A stretch of DNA of 8,062 bases from contig JBBPYR010000216.1 of NCBI GenBank assembly GCA_038199755.1, forward strand, positions 1 through 8,062, written 5' to 3'. Shown here piece by piece: positions 1 to 5,615 of the stretch. Origin of the DNA: JBBPYR01 sp038199755. GTDB lineage: Bacteria; Chloroflexota; Ktedonobacteria; Ktedonobacterales; Ktedonobacteraceae. The notes below the pieces were generated by a model, which saw only the letters and a list, made by a program, of their open reading frames with translations, searched no databases and was not told the DNA's origin. The position numbers were made by a program, and so were the translations under genes. Positions within the stretch are counted from its first letter, which is position 1, and each line of letters starts with the position of its first letter.

Positions 1-1
1 A

Positions 2-49
2 CTAATAGATGAGACGTATCACGAAGTACACTCCATCATCCGCAGCTAA
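2..49 (+). pseudogene. Inverted copy of the phosphomannomutase 3' end (fragment)
   Basis: Read on the plus strand from base 2, the codons give LIDETYHEVHSIIRS followed by TAA at 47-49. The minus-strand mutase ends LLDEKYNEVLSFIRS and a stop, so this is the same reading frame and the same stop. Five codons differ and all five change the amino acid (L to I, K to T, N to H, L to H, F to I); no silent change is present. The fragment starts at the window edge, so nothing shows whether a full second gene exists to the left. It could be the tail of a convergent paralogue, a decayed partial duplication, or the reverse image of the real gene created by a fold-back read. Confidence 0.6.
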
Positions 50-76
50 TTTGATATACGATGGCGCTGTAACTAG

Positions 77-110
77 GTGCGGTGCGCGGGCGCCCGCCCT
101 CTCACCGCAC
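77..110. terminator. GC-rich hairpin downstream of the mutase, possible terminator
   Basis: An 8-base perfect stem (77-84 with 103-110) encloses a GC-rich core that can itself pair (86-97 is a self-complementary 12-mer). It lies 28 bases past the mutase stop on the minus strand. No run of U follows on either strand, so it is not a classic rho-independent terminator. It is also the centre of the suspicious fold-back, so the left half may not be genuine sequence. Tentative. Confidence 0.25.
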
Positions 111-137
111 ATAGTTACAGCGCAATCGTATATCAAA

Positions 138-1499
138 TTAGCTGCGGATGAAGGAGAGTACTTCGTTATACTTCTCATCTAGTAGTGCTTTGTTGTTGGC
201 TTCAACGTTGAGGCGAAGCAGGGGCTCTGTGTTAGAGGCGCGCACATTAAACCACCAATCGCCATAGTCTACGGTCAGGCCGTCCAGGTGATCGATGGAT
301 TGAGCACCTTTGCCGAAATGCTCTTCGAGTGCCTTGAGCTTGCTGGGGGCATCTTGCACGGTGGTGTTGGTCTCGCCACTGCGTACTCTGTTGTCCAAGG
401 GCTTGAGCAGGACGGAGAGCGGCTTGTCTTCGACTGAGACCAGTTCCAGCGTGATGAGCAGGGCAATCAGGCCGGAGTCTGCAAACCAGTTGTCACGGAA
501 GTAGAAGTGGCCGGAGTGTTCGCCACCGAAGATGGCGTTTGTTTTGCGCATCTCCGCTTTGATAAATGAGTGGCCGACCCGCGTGCGGATAGCCTTGCCG
601 CCGAGCTTGGTGACGAGTTCGGGCACGCTCTTTGAGACGATCAGGTTGTAGAGAATGGTCGAGCCCGGCTGCTTGTGCAATAGGCTGTTTGAGACAACCG
701 CCGTGACCATCGAGCCATCAACGAGGTCGCCGTGCTCATCGACGGGGAACATGCGGTCGGCGTCACCATCGAAGGCGGCTCCCAGATCAGCCCCAGTCTC
801 GCGTACCTTTTTCTGCAAATCTTCCATGTTCTCTGGCTCGATAGGGCTGGCTGGATGATGGGGAAAGTTGCCGTCCAGTTCAAAATAAAGTGGCACCAGT
901 TCACAAGGGAGATGCTTAAAGACACGGGGCATCATCATACCTGCCATGCCGTTACCTGCGTCGATGACGACTTTGAGCGGTCTGATCTTGCTCACGTCGA
1001 TGAAGGAGAGCGCGTGTTTCACATAGTCATCAACGATATCGCGCTGTGTGCTCGTTCCCTTTTGCGCAGGCTGTGAGAAGTTACCACTGACTGCTAGATC
1101 GCGAATGTCGGCTAAGCCGGTATCAAGGCTAACGGGAGCGGCCTGCGCACGGCAGAATTTCATGCCGTTGTACTTGCCAGGGTTATGTGAGGCGGTGATC
1201 ATCACGCCCGCGGGATAATTGAACTTGCCAACGGCGAAATAAAGCGCATCGGTGGTGAGCAAGCCGAGATCAACGGCGTTGACGCCCTGATCGGTGATGC
1301 CACGGATGATGGCGGCTGCCAGTTGGGGAGAAGAGAGGCGCATATCACGACCAACAGCGATCTCAGGAACATTGAGATACTGGGCCGCGGCACGCCCAAC
1401 GCGGTATGCAACATCATCGGTGAGACTTTCACCGTAGATACCACGGATATCATAAGCCTTAAAAATGCTAGGATCGACTGATGTGTTGGTTGAACTCAT
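138..1499 (-). CDS. manB: Phosphomannomutase/phosphoglucomutase (alpha-D-phosphohexomutase)
   Basis: Cytoplasmic enzyme that moves phosphate between C6 and C1 of mannose or glucose via a phosphoserine, feeding nucleotide-sugar and polysaccharide synthesis or glycogen and trehalose metabolism. All four family signatures are present in the 453-residue product: the phosphoserine loop TASHNP (Ser104), the Mg-binding loop DGDADR (244-249), the sugar-specificity loop GGEHSGH (325-331), and the C-terminal phosphate-binding loop RASNTEP (420-426). Length is normal for the bacterial PMM/PGM group. The EHSGH loop fits a mannose/glucose mutase better than a glucosamine mutase (GlmM), but it does not separate the two hexose activities. 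I chose ATG at 1499 because AAGGAAG lies a few bases upstream and the start overlaps the preceding stop as ATGA. An in-frame TTG at 1517 lies inside the acetyltransferase gene and is less likely. Last gene of the four-gene operon; its final codons fall in the fold-back repeat. Confidence 0.95.
   Translation of the reverse strand: MSSTNTSVDPSIFKAYDIRGIYGESLTDDVAYRVGRAAAQYLNVPEIAVGRDMRLSSPQLAAAIIRGITDQGVNAVDLGLLTTDALYFAVGKFNYPAGVMITASHNPGKYNGMKFCRAQAAPVSLDTGLADIRDLAVSGNFSQPAQKGTSTQRDIVDDYVKHALSFIDVSKIRPLKVVIDAGNGMAGMMMPRVFKHLPCELVPLYFELDGNFPHHPASPIEPENMEDLQKKVRETGADLGAAFDGDADRMFPVDEHGDLVDGSMVTAVVSNSLLHKQPGSTILYNLIVSKSVPELVTKLGGKAIRTRVGHSFIKAEMRKTNAIFGGEHSGHFYFRDNWFADSGLIALLITLELVSVEDKPLSVLLKPLDNRVRSGETNTTVQDAPSKLKALEEHFGKGAQSIDHLDGLTVDYGDWWFNVRASNTEPLLRLNVEANNKALLDEKYNEVLSFIRS
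1496..1499 (-). other. ATGA start/stop overlap, acetyltransferase to mutase
   Basis: On the minus strand the mutase ATG (1499-1497) shares bases with the acetyltransferase TGA (1498-1496). This 4-base overlap is a classic sign of translational coupling. It fixes the mutase start and supports a single transcript. Confidence 0.85.
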
Positions 1500-2062
1500 T
1501 GTTGCTTCCTTTTCCAAATTTCTAGAAGTACCCAGGGTTCACCTGAACTACGGGGATCGAAGATTTGTCCAACTTCGCCAAAATGGTTTTTGGCAAAGGC
1601 TTGACGTGCGGGTTTGTTAGCGATCGCCGTTTCTGCGTAGACGCGCACGATGCCGGGTTGACTGAATAGGTAACTGGTCAGGGTAGCGATAGCCTCTGCG
1701 CCATAGCCTTTGCCCCAGCGCGATTTATCGCCGATACCCAGGCCAATCTCGACCTGTCCTAAGCGGTAGTCGATGTTAAAATAGGTGATGGTGCCGATGG
1801 GAATATGCGTTTCATCTTCGATAATGAACCAGAATTGTCGCCCGTTTCCTTGCACATAGTTATGTTCAAAGATGGGCAAAAATTCGGTTTTACTATGAGA
1901 ATAAGGGCGGTGCGGATCATACTGCCATACTTCGTCGTCACGTTCCCAATAAAAGACTTTGGTGGCATCTTTCATTTCGGGTCGACGCAGAGTGATGCGT
2001 TCGCCGTGAAGAGGAAGTGCTTGTGTCTGTGTTTCAGATTCGTTGTGTTGTATTTCCGTCAT
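1496..2062 (-). CDS. GNAT-family N-acetyltransferase, RimJ/RimL-like
   Basis: A 188-residue GCN5-related acetyltransferase of the Acetyltransf_3 (RimJ/RimL) type, which moves acetyl from acetyl-CoA to an amine. The fold pattern is visible: a first strand LHGERITLRRPEMKDA (18-33), a substrate-side helix region, the strand FWFIIED (77-83) then IPIGTITY, the strand VEIGLGI (104-110), and the pyrophosphate-binding loop R115-W-G-K-G-Y-G121 matching R/Q-x-x-G-x-G/A. A helix and a final strand pair follow. A conserved Asn-x-x-(A)-R stretch (NKPARQAF, 149-156) is typical of the CoA side. The substrate cannot be read from sequence. Start at 2062 is supported by AGGAAAGG upstream and an ATGA overlap with deoB; the frame stays open further upstream to 2230, but that part is the antisense-frame shadow of deoB. 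It sits between sugar-phosphate enzymes, so a metabolite or protein substrate are both possible. Confidence 0.85.
   Translation of the reverse strand: MTEIQHNESETQTQALPLHGERITLRRPEMKDATKVFYWERDDEVWQYDPHRPYSHSKTEFLPIFEHNYVQGNGRQFWFIIEDETHIPIGTITYFNIDYRLGQVEIGLGIGDKSRWGKGYGAEAIATLTSYLFSQPGIVRVYAETAIANKPARQAFAKNHFGEVGQIFDPRSSGEPWVLLEIWKRKQQ
2059..2062 (-). other. ATGA start/stop overlap, deoB to acetyltransferase
   Basis: The acetyltransferase ATG (2062-2060) overlaps the deoB TGA (2061-2059) on the minus strand. This is the second such coupling in the operon, and it decides the acetyltransferase start. Confidence 0.85.
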
Positions 2063-3252
2063 ACGCCTTTCCTCTCGTCCATTATCTGTGATAAGAAGCT
2101 TGTTCCCATTGCTAAAGGGCCAACACCGAATGCGTCCACCAGCGTTTGCCCTAGGTCTGCGAAGGTGGGGCGCAAACCAAGATCGACGCCTGGGCGTATC
2201 GGCTCGCCATAGGCGAGTAACGGTACACATTCGCGGGTATGGTCGCTGCCGCGATAGGTTGGGTCTACGCCATGATCTGCTGTGAAGAAAATGACATCGT
2301 CTGGACGCAGTGCTCGTTGCACCTGGACAAACCAGCTATCCACGTCGCGCAAGGCCTGGGCATAACCCTGACTATCACGCCGATGACCCCACAACATATC
2401 AAATTCTACCAGATTGACAAAGAGGAGGCCCGTAAAATCGCGGTCGAGCCAGCGCAAGGTTGCCGCCATCCCTGCGCGATTTGTCTCGGTGTGTTCGCGC
2501 TGTGTCAAGCCACGCCCTGCGAAGAGGTCTTCGATTTTGCCTAGACCGATGACCTCTTTTCCCGCTTGTTTTAATAGGTCTAATACAGTTATACCAACTG
2601 GCGCAAGCGAGAAGTCTCTACGGTGTTCTGTACGCGTAAATGAACCAGGGGTGCCGATGAATGGTCGGGCAATGACACGGCCAACGGCGTAATCACCTGT
2701 GAGCATATCACGTGCAAGCTCACATATTTGATACAACTCTGACAAGGGAATCACATCTTGATGCGCGGCAACCTGAAATACACTATCTCCAGAGGTGTAG
2801 AGGATGGGATAGCCTGTGCGCACGTGCTCTTCCCCTAGCTCTTTGATGATTTCGGTGCCAGAAGCAGCTTTATTGCCGATCACTTTGCGCCCAATTGCCG
2901 ACTCGAATGCGGCAACAAGATCAGCGGGAAAGCCATGCGGAAAGGTGGGGAGCGGTTTCTGCAGCACGACGCCCATCATTTCCCAGTGGCCGCTGGTGCT
3001 ATCTTTTCCGGTAGCGGCAGAGGCCATGCGTCCATAGCTACCACTAGCGTGCTCTTGTGGTGGCGTACCCAGAATGGGTGTGATATTGCCAAGCCCAATG
3101 CTTCCTAGATGGGGAAGTTCCAGACCGCCAATGGCCTGTGCGCAGTGTTCTAGTGAGCTAGCACCATCGTCACCATAGGTATGGGCGTCAGGGTTGGCTC
3201 CGGCACCAACACCGTCGAGTACTATGACGATTGCGCGTGAAAGCTTGCTCAT
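2059..3252 (-). CDS. deoB: Phosphopentomutase DeoB
   Basis: Cytoplasmic Mn-dependent enzyme of the alkaline phosphatase superfamily that interconverts ribose-1-P (or deoxyribose-1-P) and ribose-5-P, linking nucleoside phosphorolysis to the pentose phosphate pathway. The product is 397 residues, normal for DeoB. Metal ligands line up well: Asp13 in VLDGVG, Asp156 in TSGDSV, Asp285 and His290 in EFDMLWGHRRD, Asp326 and His327 in TADHG, and His338 in GSDHTRE. Further family landmarks are GNKAASGTEI (126-135) and RPFIGTPGSFTRT (196-208). The phosphoacceptor loop reads GKDSTSGHWE (82-91), which puts Ser85 where, as I recall it, the Bacillus cereus enzyme has the phosphorylated Thr85. Ser could still carry the phosphate. 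Two bases separate its ATG from the upstream PFK stop, and its own stop overlaps the acetyltransferase start, so it sits inside the operon. A purine- or pyrimidine-nucleoside phosphorylase partner is not in the window. Confidence 0.95.
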   Translation of the reverse strand: MSKLSRAIVIVLDGVGAGANPDAHTYGDDGASSLEHCAQAIGGLELPHLGSIGLGNITPILGTPPQEHASGSYGRMASAATGKDSTSGHWEMMGVVLQKPLPTFPHGFPADLVAAFESAIGRKVIGNKAASGTEIIKELGEEHVRTGYPILYTSGDSVFQVAAHQDVIPLSELYQICELARDMLTGDYAVGRVIARPFIGTPGSFTRTEHRRDFSLAPVGITVLDLLKQAGKEVIGLGKIEDLFAGRGLTQREHTETNRAGMAATLRWLDRDFTGLLFVNLVEFDMLWGHRRDSQGYAQALRDVDSWFVQVQRALRPDDVIFFTADHGVDPTYRGSDHTRECVPLLAYGEPIRPGVDLGLRPTFADLGQTLVDAFGVGPLAMGTSFLSQIMDERKGV

Positions 3253-3254
3253 CC

Positions 3255-4460
3255 TTACACCATCCTCGTTATTTCCAACTGTGCATGCCGTGGCAGTTGC
3301 TCTCCAATCAAGGGAGTTGCGTAGTCGTGAAACGCTTGTGTGACCATCGTTTTGCTTTCGTCCAGAAATTCGGCGGGTAGCAAGCGTTGCACGTTGGCGA
3401 CTTTTGCCAGCTCGGCCAATCCTGTGGTGCAGGAATAGCCGGGCGTGTTGTGACGTATCAATGTCACCATTTTATCACTTTCTCCCGCTAATAGTGCTTG
3501 AATGCCCATCTGCCCAACCAGATATGCCTCGTGGCGGTCCGTCGTGGAGACACTGTTTGAGGCCATGCGTTGCAGGTCGCCGGGTTTGTCAAAACGCGCA
3601 CGTAGCTGTAATTGCTGCTTGACCAGTTCTACCAGATATTGGGCCGCACCGCTGAGCAAGGGATGCTGAAAGGCGTCCATGCCTGTTTGACCCGTCGCTC
3701 CCAGTGCTTGCCCGTTACGATCACGAATGGTTTCGGTGGCGACGATGATGACATAGCCGATGCGACGATAGACGGCTTCCACCTGGGCCAGGAAACGCTC
3801 TTGTTCAAAGGGCTGTTCGGGAAGCAGCAGGATGTGTGGTGGGTCGATTTCGTCGCGCTTGCCCAGTGCGGAGGCAGCTGTGAGCCAACCGGCATCGCGC
3901 CCCATGGTTTCGATGACCTTCACTGGATAATGCCAGGGAATGGAAATGGTGTTCATGGTGGAGTCCATCGTTGCCAGGGCAATGAAGCGGGCCGCACTGC
4001 CATAGCCGGGGCAATGATCGGTGAAGGGCAGGTCGTTGTCGATGGTTTTGGGAACGCTGATACTGTGTAGTTCGTAGTTTACCTGCTGGGCAGCCTGGGC
4101 TAGACGGTGAGCGGTATCGGCGGAGTCGTTGCCGCCGATGTAGAGTATGTAGTGGATATCGCGGCGGCGCAGGATGTCTATGGCTCGTTCTAAATCGTGC
4201 TCTTGCAGTTTATAGCGGCAGGAGCCGAGGGCAGCGGAAGGAGTGTAGAGCAATTGAGCCCAAAGCGATGCTGGCTGCTGGCGCAGGTCAAGTATCTCTT
4301 CTTTGAGTAGCCCTTCTATACCGTAGCGCATACCATAGATATTGCCGATGCCTTGATCTGCCATGGCAGCCTGGACTGCTCCGACAAGGCTCGCATTGAT
4401 AACGGCGGTCGCACCACCTGATTGTCCAATTATGAGATTGCTGTGTGCTGTTATTGCCAA
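3255..4460 (-). CDS. pfp: 6-phosphofructokinase, PPi-dependent type by signature
   Basis: Phosphorylates fructose-6-P to fructose-1,6-bisphosphate. The 401-residue product carries the phosphofructokinase landmarks: GQSGG (12-16) near the N-terminus, GGNDS (109-113), the catalytic loop PKTIDND (137-143) with base Asp141, and the substrate loop MGRDAGW (187-192). Asp112 in place of the Gly of ATP enzymes (GGDGS), and Lys138 in PKTIDND in place of the Gly of PGTIDND, are the residues associated with pyrophosphate as donor, so a reversible PPi-PFK is likely; donor choice is inferred. I start at TTG 4460: GAGGAG (4470-4465) lies just upstream, and the protein then begins a few residues before the first strand NLIIGQSGG, as in relatives. 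In-frame ATGs at 4526 and 4595 are rejected because the predicted transcript starts near 4518. First gene of the four-gene operon; a leader of roughly 58 bases is predicted. Confidence 0.9.
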   Translation of the reverse strand: MAITAHSNLIIGQSGGATAVINASLVGAVQAAMADQGIGNIYGMRYGIEGLLKEEILDLRQQPASLWAQLLYTPSAALGSCRYKLQEHDLERAIDILRRRDIHYILYIGGNDSADTAHRLAQAAQQVNYELHSISVPKTIDNDLPFTDHCPGYGSAARFIALATMDSTMNTISIPWHYPVKVIETMGRDAGWLTAASALGKRDEIDPPHILLLPEQPFEQERFLAQVEAVYRRIGYVIIVATETIRDRNGQALGATGQTGMDAFQHPLLSGAAQYLVELVKQQLQLRARFDKPGDLQRMASNSVSTTDRHEAYLVGQMGIQALLAGESDKMVTLIRHNTPGYSCTTGLAELAKVANVQRLLPAEFLDESKTMVTQAFHDYATPLIGEQLPRHAQLEITRMV

Positions 4461-4464
4461 AATA

Positions 4465-4470
4465 CTCCTC
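4465..4470 (-). promoter_or_regulatory. Ribosome binding site deciding the TTG start of PFK
   Basis: On the minus strand GAGGAG is followed by four bases and then TTG. This Shine-Dalgarno match is the main reason to prefer the TTG at 4460 over upstream ATG codons, which lack one and lie at or before the predicted transcript start. Confidence 0.7.
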
Positions 4471-4524
4471 GTAAACCTGTGATAGGCGCGATCATATGAA
4501 TTTGATGCACCTCTTTCTAACGCC

Positions 4525-4553
4525 ATTATAGCAAGAGAGGCGATTATCGTCGA
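4525..4553 (-). promoter_or_regulatory. Sigma70-type promoter of the pfp-deoB-GNAT-manB operon
   Basis: Reading the minus strand, a consensus -10 TATAAT (4530-4525) follows a 17-base spacer and a -35 of TCGACG (4553-4548), four of six to TTGACA. Transcription would begin near 4518, about 58 bases before the TTG start. The -35 overlaps one half of a dyad (4543-4564). Prediction from consensus only. Confidence 0.6.
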
Positions 4554-4564
4554 GTGGTGATAAT
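4543..4564. promoter_or_regulatory. Possible operator dyad ATTATC-N10-GATAAT
   Basis: Two perfect 6-base inverted halves are separated by 10 bases, which puts their centres 16 bases apart, about one and a half helical turns. The left half touches the -35 of the minus-strand promoter, and the right half lies upstream of the plus-strand -10 candidate, so a bound protein could affect both. No regulator is encoded in the window. Short AT-rich halves like these can arise by chance. Confidence 0.3.
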
Positions 4565-4583
4565 AGCTGTCTGATGATATCAT
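4555..4583 (+). promoter_or_regulatory. Candidate extended -10 promoter for the nucleoside hydrolase
   Basis: TGATATCAT (4575-4583) fits the extended -10 form TGn followed by TATCAT, five of six to consensus. The -35 at 17 bases (TGGTGA, 4555-4560) is poor, as is tolerated with an extended -10. Transcription would start near 4590, leaving a leader of about 29 bases with the ribosome site at 4604-4609. Weak prediction. Confidence 0.35.
4574..4583. promoter_or_regulatory. Perfect 10-base palindrome over the plus-strand -10
   Basis: ATGATATCAT reads the same on both strands and coincides with the candidate -10 of the nucleoside hydrolase promoter. It could be a repressor half-site or simply a chance AT-rich palindrome. 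Confidence 0.25.
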
Positions 4584-4618
4584 GGAGGGAAACATTACGC
4601 TGTAAGGAGCACGACGCT

Positions 4619-5551
4619 GTGAAACATAAGATCATTCTTGACTGCGACCCTGGACACGACGATGCCATTGCCCTCCTACTCGCCGCCCACCATCCTGATA
4701 TCGACCTGCTGGCAATTACGACGGTGGCGGGTAATCAGTCGGTTGAGAAGACAACGCTCAACGCGCTGAAGATATGTTCATTAGCGAATATTCGCCATAT
4801 CCCCGTGGCCAAGGGCATGGATCGCCCGCTGGTGCGCCCGGCACGGCACGCGCCTAATATTCACGGTGAATCTGGCATGGATGGTCCTAACGTTCCCGAA
4901 CCCGATATCGAAGTGGTGCCAGAGCACGCGGTTGATGTGCTGATCAAATTTTTGCTGCAATCGGATGGTGACATTACGCTTGTGCCCACTGGCCCGCTGA
5001 CCAATATTGCCACGGCTATCCGCACTGAACCTGCGATTGTCCCCAAGATCAAGGCGATCTCGCTGATGGGTGGTGCGATTGGCTTGGGCAATACCACGCC
5101 TGCGGCAGAGTTTAACATCTGGTGCGATCCCGAGGCTGCGGCGATTGTGTTTGGCTGTGGACGCCCGATCACGATGGCTCCTCTGGAGGTGACACATCAG
5201 GCTCTGGCAACGGAGGAGGTGCTGCAACGCTTACGCGAGGCACAGCGTCCGGTGGCCTCGTTCGCGGCTGATCTGCTGAACTTCTTCGCTGATAGCTACA
5301 AACAGGTTTTTGGCTTTCCCTCCCCTCCTGTGCATGATCCCTGCGCGGTCGCAGCGGTGATTGACCCAAGCATCGTGAAAACAAAGCTGATGCATGTCGC
5401 CATTGAGACGACGAGCGAACTTACGGCAGGCCGTACCGTCTGTGATGTATATGGCAAAATGGGCAAGGCGGCACATGTGCAAGTTGGCTTTGCGCTGGAT
5501 GTGCCGCGCTTCTGGGATCTGGTGATAGATACGCTTTTGACGTATGAGTAG
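4619..5551 (+). CDS. Ribonucleoside hydrolase (inosine-uridine preferring / RihA-like)
   Basis: Calcium-dependent N-ribosyl hydrolase that splits ribonucleosides into free base and ribose in the cytoplasm. The 310-residue product has the family length and its hallmark N-terminal cluster DCDPGHDD (8-15), with Asp8, Asp10, Asp14 and Asp15 for Ca and ribose. Asn39 (AGNQ), His82 in HGESGMDG, the ribose loop EFNIWCDPEAA (164-174), and the C-terminal VHDPCAVA with His239 and Asp240 follow. His82 and His239 together are typical of the pyrimidine-preferring CU-NH group (RihA/RihB), so cytidine/uridine preference is likely but inferred. I chose GTG at 4619 because AAGGAG (4604-4609) sits 9 bases upstream and the protein then begins directly at the first strand KIILDCDPG. 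An ATG at 4574 would add 15 residues, but it lies inside the candidate promoter. Divergent from the pfp operon; 64 bases separate it from the next gene. No ribokinase is seen for the released ribose. Confidence 0.92.
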   Translation: MKHKIILDCDPGHDDAIALLLAAHHPDIDLLAITTVAGNQSVEKTTLNALKICSLANIRHIPVAKGMDRPLVRPARHAPNIHGESGMDGPNVPEPDIEVVPEHAVDVLIKFLLQSDGDITLVPTGPLTNIATAIRTEPAIVPKIKAISLMGGAIGLGNTTPAAEFNIWCDPEAAAIVFGCGRPITMAPLEVTHQALATEEVLQRLREAQRPVASFAADLLNFFADSYKQVFGFPSPPVHDPCAVAAVIDPSIVKTKLMHVAIETTSELTAGRTVCDVYGKMGKAAHVQVGFALDVPRFWDLVIDTLLTYE

Positions 5552-5615
5552 AAACGTTATACCATGAGCATAAGAAATGTCCTTTTGTGCAACAAATGCA
5601 ACAATGGAGTGTGCT

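Larger units (their letters stand above)
1..186. repeat. Long near-perfect inverted repeat (fold-back) at the window edge
   Basis: Base i pairs with base 187-i across the whole segment, giving two arms of about 93 bases with the axis between 93 and 94. I count ten mismatches, at left-arm positions 5, 15, 20, 30, 35, 63, 76, 85, 87 and 93; the rest pair. Runs 36-62 and 64-75 match without error. The right arm enters the 3' end of the phosphomannomutase gene (stop at 138-140), so the left arm is an inverted copy of those codons plus the downstream spacer. A perfect 12-base palindrome (86-97) lies near, but 2 bases off, the axis. The geometry is seen directly. Whether it is a real inverted duplication or a fold-back sequencing/assembly artefact at a contig end cannot be decided here; I favour an artefact. 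Confidence 0.9.

Noticed and set aside
1..186. Transposon or MITE ends as the source of the inverted repeat
   Set aside because: The arms are largely explained as a copy of the manB 3' end and its spacer, with no target-site duplication or transposase visible.
732..1076. Plus-strand open frame of about 114 codons
   Set aside because: Antisense to the mutase core including its DGDADR loop; no ribosome site or family similarity seen.
2063..2230. Longer acetyltransferase starting near 2230
   Set aside because: The extension lies wholly within the deoB coding region, adds low-complexity Arg/Pro-rich residues without family similarity, and the ATG at 2062 has both a ribosome site and an ATGA overlap.
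3612..4070. Plus-strand open frame of about 150 codons
   Set aside because: It lies fully inside and antisense to the PFK gene, whose catalytic motifs fall there; it shows no recognisable domain.
4478..4496. CRP-like site around TGTGA and TCATA
   Set aside because: The half-sites are spaced wrongly for the TGTGA-N6-TCACA pattern and the second half matches poorly.
4461..4595. PFK starting at ATG 4595 or 4526
   Set aside because: Both codons lie upstream of the predicted transcript start near 4518, the extra residues resemble no PFK N-terminus, and the TTG at 4460 has a strong ribosome site.
4781..5227. Minus-strand open frame of about 148 codons
   Set aside because: Antisense shadow of the nucleoside hydrolase, with Arg/His-rich content and no domain.
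5584..5596. Small dyad TTTGT-GCA-ACAAA between the hydrolase and MBL genes
   Set aside because: A 5-base AT-rich stem without a following T-run is too weak to call a terminator or operator.
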